This document shows, in pieces, positions 8,466 to 15,744 of a DNA stretch of 36,727 nt. The DNA lies in the NCBI RefSeq assembly GCF_003612125.1, contig NZ_RAWI01000048.1, positions 1 to 36,727 of the forward strand, read 5' to 3'. The notes below the pieces were generated by a model, which was given only the letters and a program-made list of their open reading frames with translations, searched no databases and was not told where the DNA came from. Source of the stretch: Corallococcus praedator (GTDB taxonomy: Bacteria; Myxococcota; Myxococcia; Myxococcales; Myxococcaceae). Numbering within the stretch: position 1 is the stretch's first letter; every line of letters starts with the position of its first letter. The position numbers were made by a program, and so were the translations under genes.

Positions 8466-11231
8466 ATGGACGAGCAGCGCCCCCCCAAGGCCCCGGCACG
8501 GACGGACCCCTCCATCGACCTGCTCCACCAGCGCACGCGTCAACCGCTGGAGGTCCTCTTCTCGCCCCGCAGCGTCGCGGTGGTGGGGGCGAGCGAGCGG
8601 GCCGGCAGCGTGGGCCGCACCGTGCTCTGGAACCTCATCAGCAGCCCGTTTGGCGGCACCGTCTATCCCGTCAACCCGCAGCGCCCCAACGTGCTCGGCA
8701 TCAAGGCGTGGCCGTCGCTGCGCGCCCTGCCGGAGGCCGTGGACCTGGCCGTCATCGTCACGCCCGCGAAGTCCGTCCCGGCCATCATCCGCGAGTGCGC
8801 GGAGGTCGGTGTCCGGGGCGCCATCATCATCTCCGCGGGCTTCAAGGAGACCGGGCCCGAAGGCGTGAAGCTGGAGCAGGAGGTGCTTCGCATCGCGCAG
8901 GCCGGGAACGTGCGCATCATCGGGCCCAACTGCCTGGGCCTGATGCGCCCCACCACCGGCTTCAACGCCACGTTCGCCAAGGGCATGGCCCGGCCCGGCA
9001 ACGTGGCCTTCATCAGCCAGTCCGGCGCGCTGCTCACCGCCATCCTCGACTGGAGCCTGCGCGAGTCCGTGGGCTTCAGCGCCTTCGTGTCCGTGGGCTC
9101 CATGCTGGACGTGGGGTGGGGCGACCTCATCGACTACCTCGCCGATGATCCGATGACGCGCTCCATCCTGCTGTACATGGAGTCCATCGGCGACGCGCGC
9201 GCCTTCCTGTCCGCCGCGCGCGAGGTGGCCCTCACCAAGCCCATCATCGTCATCAAGGCCGGCCGCACCGCGCAGGCCGCGCAGGCCGCCGCGTCCCACA
9301 CCGGCACGCTGGCCGGCAGCGACGAGGTGCTGAGCGCCGCGTTCCGCCGCGCGGGCGTGCTGCGCGTGGACTCCATCGAGGACCTGTTCCACATGGCGGA
9401 AGTCCTGGCCCGCCAGCCCCGGCCCTCCGGCCGCCGGCTCACGCTGCTCACCAACGCGGGCGGCCCCGCGGTGCTCGCCACGGACGCGCTCGTCGCGGGC
9501 GGCGGAGAGCTGGCCACGCTGTCCGCCGACACGCGCGCGCAGCTGGACGCGTTCCTGCCTCCGCCGTGGAGCCACGGCAACCCGGTGGACATCCTGGGCG
9601 ACGCGGACGGTGAGCGCTACGCGAAGGCCCTGGAGGTGACGGGCGCGGACCCCAACAGCGACGGCCTGCTCGTCATCCTCACCCCGCAGGACATGACGGA
9701 GCCCACCAAGACGGCCGACCGCCTCAAGGGCTACGCGAAGCTGCCCGGCAAGCCCGTGCTCGCGAGCTGGATGGGCGGCTCCGAGGTCGCCGCGGGCGAG
9801 CGCATCCTCAACGACGCGGGCATCCCGACCTTCGGCTACCCGGACACCGCGGCCCGCGTCTTCAACTACATGTGGCGCTACGCGGACAACATCGCGGGCC
9901 TCTACGAGACGCCCACCCTGGCGGAGGAGCCCACCGGCGGAGGCCGCGACGTCGCGCGCGCGCTGATCGACGAGGCCCGCGCCGCCGGCCGCACGCTCCT
10001 GTCGGAGTACGAATCCAAGCGGCTGTTGGCCGCCTACGGCATCCCCACCGTGGAGACGTGGCTCGCGACGTCGGAGGACGCGGCCGTGGAGAAGGCCCGC
10101 GCGCTGGGCTTCCCGGTGGTGCTCAAGCTGCACTCGCTCACGGTGACGCACAAGACGGACGTGGGCGGCGTGCGCCTGGACCTGCGCGACGAGGCCAGCG
10201 TGCGCCAGGCCTTCCAGGCCATCCGCGACGCGCTGGTGGAGCGGGGCCTGCCGGACGCATTCGACGGCGTCACCGTGCAGCCCATGGCGAAGCTGGACGG
10301 CTACGAGCTCATCCTGGGCAGCAGCCTGGACGCGCAGTTCGGCCCGGTGCTGCTCTTTGGCGCGGGCGGCACGCTGGTGGAGGTGTTCCAGGACCGGGCC
10401 CTGGGCCTGCCGCCCCTCAACACCACGCTGGCGCGGCGGATGATGGAGCGCACGCGCATCCACCACGCGCTCAAGGGCGTGCGCGGTCGGGCACCGGTGG
10501 ACCTGGGCGCGCTGGAGCGGCTGCTGGTGCGCTTCAGCCAGCTGGTGGTGGAGCAGCCCTTCATCCGCGAGCTGGACATCAACCCGCTGCTCGTCTCCGC
10601 CGAGCGCATCATCGCGCTGGATGCCCGCGTGGTGCTGCACGCTCCGGAGGCCACGGCCGCGTCGCTGCCCCGGCTGGCCATCGAACCGTACCCGTACCAG
10701 TACGCGCAGTTCTTCACGCTGAAGAGCGGTGAGCAGCTCATGCTGCGCCCCATCCGGCCGGAGGACGAGCCCGCGATGACGCGGTTCCACCAGGCGCTGT
10801 CCGAACAGACGGTGTTCATGCGCTACGCGGGCCTGATGAAGCTGAGCCAGCGCGTGGCCCATGAGCGGCTGGCGCGCATCTGCTTCAACGACTACGCGCG
10901 GGAGATGGCCCTCGTCGCCGAGCGGCGCTCCCCGGACCTGAAGGATGGAGGGGAGATCCTCGCGGTGGGCCGGCTCACGCGCTTGAGGGGCACGAAGGAC
11001 GCGGAGTTCGCCATCACCGTCAGCGACACCGCGCAGCGCCAGGGCCTGGGGGCGGAGCTGCTGCTGCGGCTGGTGGACATCGGCCGGGACTGGGGCCTGC
11101 AGCGGATTGTCGCGGACATCCTCACGCGCAACCGCGGCATGCAGGCCGTCAGCAGGAAGCTGGGCTTCAGCATCCTCGAGAACGAGGAGCTGGCCCCGGA
11201 CATGGTCAAGGCCGTGAAGGTGCTCGGCTGA
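8466..11231 (+). CDS. ADP-forming acyl-CoA synthetase fused to a GNAT acetyltransferase
   Basis: A 921-residue fusion in the Pat/YfiQ (PatZ) architecture. The order is a CoA-binding Rossmann domain (about residues 25-150), succinyl-CoA-ligase-like domains (about 160-480), an ATP-grasp domain (about 512-730) and a GNAT domain (about 757-921) with the acetyl-CoA loop [10 protein letters not shown]. In Salmonella and E. coli this type acetylates lysines, for example on acetyl-CoA synthetase. Here [10 protein letters not shown] at residues 277-286 keeps a histidine (H278) where ADP-forming acetyl-CoA synthetases carry the phosphohistidine, so the synthetase half may be active. The ATG at 8466 follows GGAAGAAG. 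It ends just before a hairpin shared with the convergent operon. Confidence 0.88.
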   Translation: MDEQRPPKAPARTDPSIDLLHQRTRQPLEVLFSPRSVAVVGASERAGSVGRTVLWNLISSPFGGTVYPVNPQRPNVLGIKAWPSLRALPEAVDLAVIVTPAKSVPAIIRECAEVGVRGAIIISAGFKETGPEGVKLEQEVLRIAQAGNVRIIGPNCLGLMRPTTGFNATFAKGMARPGNVAFISQSGALLTAILDWSLRESVGFSAFVSVGSMLDVGWGDLIDYLADDPMTRSILLYMESIGDARAFLSAAREVALTKPIIVIKAGRTAQAAQAAASHTGTLAGSDEVLSAAFRRAGVLRVDSIEDLFHMAEVLARQPRPSGRRLTLLTNAGGPAVLATDALVAGGGELATLSADTRAQLDAFLPPPWSHGNPVDILGDADGERYAKALEVTGADPNSDGLLVILTPQDMTEPTKTADRLKGYAKLPGKPVLASWMGGSEVAAGERILNDAGIPTFGYPDTAARVFNYMWRYADNIAGLYETPTLAEEPTGGGRDVARALIDEARAAGRTLLSEYESKRLLAAYGIPTVETWLATSEDAAVEKARALGFPVVLKLHSLTVTHKTDVGGVRLDLRDEASVRQAFQAIRDALVERGLPDAFDGVTVQPMAKLDGYELILGSSLDAQFGPVLLFGAGGTLVEVFQDRALGLPPLNTTLARRMMERTRIHHALKGVRGRAPVDLGALERLLVRFSQLVVEQPFIRELDINPLLVSAERIIALDARVVLHAPEATAASLPRLAIEPYPYQYAQFFTLKSGEQLMLRPIRPEDEPAMTRFHQALSEQTVFMRYAGLMKLSQRVAHERLARICFNDYAREMALVAERRSPDLKDGGEILAVGRLTRLRGTKDAEFAITVSDTAQRQGLGAELLLRLVDIGRDWGLQRIVADILTRNRGMQAVSRKLGFSILENEELAPDMVKAVKVLG

Positions 11232-11239
11232 CCGTGCCC

Positions 11240-11254
11240 GGGGCTTGAAGCCCC
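11240..11254. terminator. bidirectional terminator-like hairpin
   Basis: GGGGCT and AGCCCC form a 6-bp stem with a TGA loop in the 30-bp gap between the convergent synthetase/GNAT gene and the secreted-protein gene. There is no T tract on either side. Confidence 0.4.
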
Positions 11255-11261
11255 TACGGCA

Positions 11262-12077
11262 TCACACGTCGTCGCAGGGCGTGCCCAGCCGCGCGCCCGT
11301 GTAGACGCCCAGCTCGTTGTAGATGAAGGGCAGGTTTTCGCCCACGGGCACCGCGCGCAGCTTCTGGCGCTTGCTCTTCACCACCCAGAAGGACGGCTCC
11401 TCGCGGTCCACCACGAGGCGCAGGTCTCCGCCCTGGGTGGAGAAGATCTCGCCCTGCGAGTCGGTGACGACGTTGAGCATCTTCTGCGGCTTCACCTGGC
11501 CGCGCTGGCCCGTGAAGATGCGGAAGGACTTGTTGTCCGCGCCGATGCCGCGCTCCACCAGGTAGTACGTGCCCTTGTCATCCCGCAGCAGCGCGTACGG
11601 CTGGAACTTCATCGGGCTCGGCGCGAAGGTGGACTTGCGCAGCAGCTCCTTCGCCTTCTCCGCCTCCAGCGGCTGCTGGGGCAGGGCGCGGTCGCCGCAG
11701 CTCAGCGTGCACGTCTTCGAGTCCTCGCTGACGGCCAGCCGCGAAATCACGCGGTAGTCCACGCCGCGGAAGTTGTCGTTGGCCTTGGGGTTGAAGAAGC
11801 GCGGCTCGAAGAAGTCCGCCTGCGTCTCGCTGTTGCTGCTGACGTTGGGGACCTGGACGAAGGACTTGCCGTCCCCGTAGTAGAGCTGGCCGTCCGCTTC
11901 CGGCGTGGTGGGGACGAGGACCGTGTAGTGGCCCTTGCCGTCCGTGCACACGCGGGTGGACTCCAGCACCATGCGGTCGCGCAGCCGCTTCTCCTGCGCC
12001 CAGGGCGGATCCATTGCGAGCGCGGCTTGCGGGGCGATGACGAACCCCAGGGCGATGACCATGTGTCGAAGTGACAT
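11262..12077 (-). CDS. secreted hypothetical protein, last gene of the kinase operon
   Basis: A 271-residue protein that I do not recognise. It has a Sec signal peptide with a likely cut after APQAALA (about residue 21). The mature part is rich in beta-strand-like segments and has four cysteines (in RVC, KTCTLSC and the C-terminal PCDD), which may form disulfides. The ATG at 12077 lies 18 bp after the lipoprotein stop, so the two are almost certainly co-transcribed and downstream of the Ser/Thr kinase. Repeated phrases such as DDKGTYYLVERG and DGKGHYTVLVP suggest a duplicated beta unit. A role in the periplasm or at the surface with the lipoprotein is inferred from context only. Confidence 0.75.
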   Translation of the reverse strand: MSLRHMVIALGFVIAPQAALAMDPPWAQEKRLRDRMVLESTRVCTDGKGHYTVLVPTTPEADGQLYYGDGKSFVQVPNVSSNSETQADFFEPRFFNPKANDNFRGVDYRVISRLAVSEDSKTCTLSCGDRALPQQPLEAEKAKELLRKSTFAPSPMKFQPYALLRDDKGTYYLVERGIGADNKSFRIFTGQRGQVKPQKMLNVVTDSQGEIFSTQGGDLRLVVDREEPSFWVVKSKRQKLRAVPVGENLPFIYNELGVYTGARLGTPCDDV

Positions 12078-12095
12078 GTTGTTCGAGGCTCCGGC

Positions 12096-12923
12096 CTAGA
12101 GGTTGTCGGTGAAGAAGGTGGTGGTCGGTTCGGCCTGGATCAGATCGCCGTCCGACACGGTCCAGATGACCTTCTGCGCGTCCAGCGTCACCGCCGGCTT
12201 GGCGTCCACGCGGCACTCGACCGACTGGACCTTCTGCTGGATGGTGCGCTTCGCCTCTTCGGAGCGGCTGCACAGCTTCTGCATCGACTCCAGCGGACCC
12301 ACGCAGTAGCTGGGGATGGACAGCTTGTTGAGGATCGGATCCGGGATGGTGTCCCATGCGATGGTGACGGCCATCTTCGAACCGCACGCCTTGTTCGCCT
12401 CGGCCAGGTTCTCACCCAGCTCCTTCTCCGCCTGGTTCGTCCAGAACTTCCGGTCGAAGGGGAGGAAGGGCTTCAGGTCGCCGTCCTCCTCCGCCTCTTC
12501 GTAGCGCGCGAAGACCTTCTCCACCTTCAGCGCCGCGGTGCGGCCCGTGTCCGGCTTCAGGTGCGTGTAACCAGAGGCGCCCGCGGGGCTGAGGATCAGG
12601 TCCTCGAAGCCGCCCCGGTCGTGCACCGTGACGAAGCGCTGGGTGCGGCCGCGCCACTGCGTCCAGTACCCGGTGCCGCGGTCCCGATCCACGCTCGCGA
12701 TGACGACCTTGCCGTCCAGCTCGCTCTTGGTGCCGTTGAACTCCAGCAGCGCCTTCTTCGAGTCGTTGGGCTCCAGCGGGATGATGGTGACCTGCTCACC
12801 GGCCTCGTTGGAATACACCTTGCCGGTCGCGGGCTTCATGCCCGCCACCGCGCTGTCGAGCCGCACGCCCCGGGAACACCCCAGGGACAAGGCCACGACG
12901 CTGACTGCCAGTAGAACTCTCAC
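12096..12923 (-). CDS. hypothetical lipoprotein in the Ser/Thr kinase operon
   Basis: A 275-residue lipoprotein of no family I recognise. The signal is MRVLLAVSVVALSLGC with lipobox LSLGC (Cys16), followed by SRG, so outer-membrane sorting is plausible. The mature protein is mixed alpha/beta; the stretch KVYSNEAGEQVTIIPLEP is beta-rich and the C-terminal half has a helix with EKELGENLAEANKACG. The start is GTG at 12923, five bases after AAGGAG, which settles it. It lies 57 bp after the kinase gene and 18 bp before the secreted-protein gene, all on the minus strand. The kinase cannot reach it across the membrane, so any link would be through the kinase's extracytoplasmic domain; that is inference. 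Confidence 0.78.
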   Translation of the reverse strand: MRVLLAVSVVALSLGCSRGVRLDSAVAGMKPATGKVYSNEAGEQVTIIPLEPNDSKKALLEFNGTKSELDGKVVIASVDRDRGTGYWTQWRGRTQRFVTVHDRGGFEDLILSPAGASGYTHLKPDTGRTAALKVEKVFARYEEAEEDGDLKPFLPFDRKFWTNQAEKELGENLAEANKACGSKMAVTIAWDTIPDPILNKLSIPSYCVGPLESMQKLCSRSEEAKRTIQQKVQSVECRVDAKPAVTLDAQKVIWTVSDGDLIQAEPTTTFFTDNL

Positions 12924-12931
12924 AGGAACTC
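12924..12931 (-). promoter_or_regulatory. ribosome binding site that decides a GTG start
   Basis: On the minus strand AAGGAG is followed by five bases and GTG (12923-12921). No in-frame ATG lies close by, so GTG is the start of the lipoprotein gene. Confidence 0.6.
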
Positions 12932-12980
12932 CTTGAATGGGGGCGCGCTCGCCTTCCAGCTCCGCGCGCCAGGGACGACC

Positions 12981-14669
12981 TCAGAGGTCGATTTCGTACT
13001 TCTGACAGTATTGTCGGACCTTGGGACGCTCCGTTGCCGGCACCCGGGTCCATGAGGCCCGCGTATTCGCCAGATCATGCTGCTGGCAGTACACGCGGGT
13101 GAGCAGCGAGAACGACGCGCCGGTGATCTTCGTGCGCTGGCTGCGGCGGATGTGACGCAGTGCTTCTTCCAGGTTGCCCGCGTCCAGCGCGCGCTGCGCC
13201 GCGGTCAGGTCCTCGCGGACGCTGTCGGGAAGCTTCTCCACGGTCTGGGACGCAGCGGGCGGCTGGCCGCGCACCCCCTTGGTCTTGGTGCCCACGGCCG
13301 GGTCGGGCGTGTCCGTCACCGGGGGCTCGGTAGGCGACGGATCCGCGTCCGGAACCGGCGTGGTCGAATGCTCGGGGTCCGCGACCGGCTTCTTCAGTTC
13401 CGGGGGCGCGGTGACCACGGCGACGGGCGGCGTGACGGCCACGGGGGGCGTCTGCACGGTGGCCGGCACGATGACGGGCGCGGTCGTGCCCGCGCCGCGC
13501 CAGAAGAAGGCGGTGGTGAAGGCCGCGATGACCACGATGCCCACGGCCACGCCCACCAGCCACTTCGGCCGGGCGCGGGTGAGCGGCTGCGCGGCCAGCG
13601 ACTCCGTGCGGGGGCCCTGTGCTTGCGAGGACGCGTCCTGCCCGGCGTGGGGGCGCATGCCCACGGTGGGCACGTGCTCCTGCGACGGGGGCATCGGCGT
13701 GGGCGACCGCGACGGCGCGGTGGACACGGGGGCCGCGGTCTTCACGCGCGCGGGCTTCGCTTCCGTCAGCGTCTGGAGCGGGCTGCCCGTCAGGGCCAGG
13801 ATGAACGCGCCCACGTCCGGGAAGCGGTCCGCGGGGAGCTTGGCCATCGCGCGGTTGATGGCTGTCACCACGTGCGGGGGCGTGTTCGGCGCCAGCGTCA
13901 GCAGCGGCGCGGGCTCCAGGTGGACGATTTGATAGATGAGCTCCGCGATGTTGTCGCCGGAGTAGGGCGGCTGGCCGGCGAGCATCTCGTAGACCATGCA
14001 GCCGAACGAGAAGAGGTCCGTCCTCGCGTCCACGTCGCTGTTGCGGCCCATGGCCTGCTCGGGCGCCATGTACTGCGGCGTCCCCATCAGCACCGAGTCC
14101 AGCGTCTGCACCGTGCGCGAGTCGACGAGCTTGGAGATGCCGAAGTCGAGCAGCTTCACGCGCTCGCTCACCACGCCGCCCGCTTCGGTCGGCACGAGGA
14201 ACACGTTGCCCGGCTTCAGGTCGCGGTGCACCACGCCCGCGCGGTGCGCCGCCTGGAGCGCCGCGCCCATCTGACGGGAGATGGAGAAGACCTCCTCCAG
14301 CGGAAGCTGCTTCTGCTTGCGCAGCCGGCGCGACAGGCCCTCGCCGCGCAGGTACTCCATCACCATGAAGGGCGTGCCGTCCTCCAGGGTGTCGAAGTCC
14401 AGCACCTCCACGATGTTGGGGTGGCCCAGCCGGGAGGCGATCTCCGCCTCGCGCCGGAAGCGCACCGCCACCTCCGGCGACAGCTCCTCCGTGCCGTGCA
14501 GCACCTTGATGGCCACCTGCTTGCCCGGCAGGCGCAGGTGACGGGCCAGGAAGACCGCGCCCATCCCGCCCTTGCCCAGGACGGTGCCGATCTCATAGGT
14601 GGCGTTCAGGATCCGCCCCGTGGTGAGGGGCTCGGACTGGACGGAGGTGGGTTCGGTCGGCTTTTGCAT
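12981..14669 (-). CDS. Hanks-type Ser/Thr protein kinase with one transmembrane segment
   Basis: A 562-residue receptor-like kinase. Its kinase domain spans about residues 25-290 and looks intact: P-loop LGKGGMGAVF (31-40), VAIK lysine K55, catalytic loop HRDLKPGNVF (148-157, D150), DFG at 175-177 and APE at 202-204. A Pro/Ser/Thr-rich juxtamembrane linker leads to one membrane helix at about 369-389. After it come a Val/Thr/Pro-rich extracytoplasmic linker and a C-terminal helical, TPR-like segment (from about 490, LDAGNLEEALRHI). There are no PASTA repeats, so the ligand is unlikely to be peptidoglycan of the PknB type. An AGGAA-type site precedes the ATG. It is first of a three-gene minus-strand run with a lipoprotein and a secreted protein. 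Confidence 0.92.
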   Translation of the reverse strand: MQKPTEPTSVQSEPLTTGRILNATYEIGTVLGKGGMGAVFLARHLRLPGKQVAIKVLHGTEELSPEVAVRFRREAEIASRLGHPNIVEVLDFDTLEDGTPFMVMEYLRGEGLSRRLRKQKQLPLEEVFSISRQMGAALQAAHRAGVVHRDLKPGNVFLVPTEAGGVVSERVKLLDFGISKLVDSRTVQTLDSVLMGTPQYMAPEQAMGRNSDVDARTDLFSFGCMVYEMLAGQPPYSGDNIAELIYQIVHLEPAPLLTLAPNTPPHVVTAINRAMAKLPADRFPDVGAFILALTGSPLQTLTEAKPARVKTAAPVSTAPSRSPTPMPPSQEHVPTVGMRPHAGQDASSQAQGPRTESLAAQPLTRARPKWLVGVAVGIVVIAAFTTAFFWRGAGTTAPVIVPATVQTPPVAVTPPVAVVTAPPELKKPVADPEHSTTPVPDADPSPTEPPVTDTPDPAVGTKTKGVRGQPPAASQTVEKLPDSVREDLTAAQRALDAGNLEEALRHIRRSQRTKITGASFSLLTRVYCQQHDLANTRASWTRVPATERPKVRQYCQKYEIDL

Positions 14670-14854
14670 CGGCGGTTCTTTTTCCTACTAAACCGGGCCG
14701 ACATGATTGGAAAGCACCTGGGTCGAATCCTCCCCATCAGGTCGTGTGCGTGGATCCGGATTCGCAGGTTCTGAGAGGGCAAGCCGCCTTTTCCCAAAGC
14801 CTGTGCGCGCCGTGTCTGGGCCTGCCCGGGAGCAGGAGGCTTCTGAAGCACGGC

Positions 14855-14896
14855 GAGCCCCGCTGGAGGCTCCCGGGGGAGGCTCCAGCGGGGCTC
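14855..14896 (-). terminator. 42-nt near-perfect hairpin after the DUF4142 gene
   Basis: A 14-bp outer stem (GAGCCCCGCTGGAG with CTCCAGCGGGGCTC), a single G-G mismatch and an inner CTCCC/GGGAG stem around GG give 19 of 20 possible pairs. It begins 38 bases after the DUF4142 stop on the minus strand and has no T tract. It should isolate that gene from the kinase operon. Confidence 0.6.
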
Positions 14897-14933
14897 ATGG
14901 ATGGGACGTGTTTCGTGCGCCGTGGGGGGAGGC

Positions 14934-15545
14934 CTACGGGACGGGCAGCAGCCGCGTCTGGATCTCCTCGGCTTCCTGGATGTGAAGCTGGACCTGCTGC
15001 CGCTCGGTCTGGAGCTCCTGGACCAGGGCCGGCAGGGTGACCTGGGGCGTCAGGAGGCTGTCGCCGACGAAGGCGGTGCGCGCGTGCGCGTTGAGCTGCG
15101 CGCTCATCAGCGCCAGGTCGAACGCGGCGCCCTGGGGCGCATCCGGGCCCTGGAGGATCTCCAGCATCTGCTTCACTTCATCCTGCAGTTGGAGGCTCAG
15201 CGGGCTGTCCTCGGGCGTGATGCCCTGGCTTTGCAGCAACGCGTCCAGCCGCTGCCGCGCGGCGGTGTGCTCGGTGACCATGGCGTTGTTGAAGTCGCGC
15301 ACGGCGGGGTCGGTGGCGAGGGGCCCGCCGAAGGTTCCGAGCATCACCTCGCCTTCGTTCGCCACCTGCAGCACGCGGGCGATCTGCGCGTCGGTGAGCG
15401 TCACCACCGTGCCGGCGTCCGCGACGATCTCGAGCTCGGGCGGAGGATTGCCGCCGTTGTCATCGGCGTCGGAACTGCACGCCGCGCTGCCCAGCACCAT
15501 CGCACCCGCCAATACCGCGCCCAACCAGTACCCTGCCAATCGCAT
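14934..15545 (-). CDS. DUF4142 family lipoprotein
   Basis: A 203-residue lipoprotein. The signal is MRLAGYWLGAVLAGAMVLGSAAC with lipobox SAAC (Cys23), followed by SSDADDNGG, a flexible acidic linker. The rest matches the DUF4142 (ferritin-like, putative outer-membrane) family: DAQIARVLQVANEGEVMLG, then AVRDFNNAMVTEHTAARQRL, the expected helical pattern with the conserved F-x-x-x-M-x-x-E/D-H segment, and a final long helix. AAGGAG lies nine bases before the ATG at 15545. The function of DUF4142 is unknown; some members are linked to envelope stress. It is divergent from the helicase gene across a palindrome-rich 199-bp gap. Confidence 0.85.
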   Translation of the reverse strand: MRLAGYWLGAVLAGAMVLGSAACSSDADDNGGNPPPELEIVADAGTVVTLTDAQIARVLQVANEGEVMLGTFGGPLATDPAVRDFNNAMVTEHTAARQRLDALLQSQGITPEDSPLSLQLQDEVKQMLEILQGPDAPQGAAFDLALMSAQLNAHARTAFVGDSLLTPQVTLPALVQELQTERQQVQLHIQEAEEIQTRLLPVP

Positions 15546-15587
15546 GAGGCCCGCTCCTTCTGAGGATTGAGCACGCAGGGTGGGGAC

Positions 15588-15695
15588 CGCCTCGCGAGGC
15601 GACCATCAGCGGCCCAGCCGATGCCACTGTGGAGCAGTCCACAGCCCCGGGGACGGCCGGCAGGTCGCCTGCCGCCAGCGAAGCGGTCCCGGGAC
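15588..15695. promoter_or_regulatory. cluster of five palindromes or inverted repeats
   Basis: Five perfect symmetric elements lie in 108 bp of the divergent DUF4142/helicase gap. They are CGCCTCGCGAGGCG (15588-15601), CTGTGGA-GCAG-TCCACAG (15627-15644), CCCCGGGG (15645-15652), CGGCAGG-TCG-CCTGCCG (15658-15674) and GTCCCGGGAC (15686-15695). They may be operators for one or more dimeric regulators or structured RNA; no coding capacity explains them. Confidence 0.5.
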
Positions 15696-15744
15696 GCGCG
15701 ATTTTCACGGCGAGCTGGGGCGCCAACCCCTAGAGTCGCCCTCG

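Noticed and set aside
8187-10862. Long open frame antisense to the acyl-CoA synthetase/GNAT gene (similar long antisense frames lie over the helicase, ppc and M6 protease genes)
   Set aside because: High GC at third positions leaves few stops on the opposite strand. The translations are low-complexity, rich in Arg, His, Leu, Gly and Ala, with no recognisable domain.
15580-15744. N-terminal extension of the helicase
   Set aside because: It crosses the palindrome cluster, has Arg/Gly/Cys-rich composition unlike the rest of the protein, and homology starts at MSAPEDTR.
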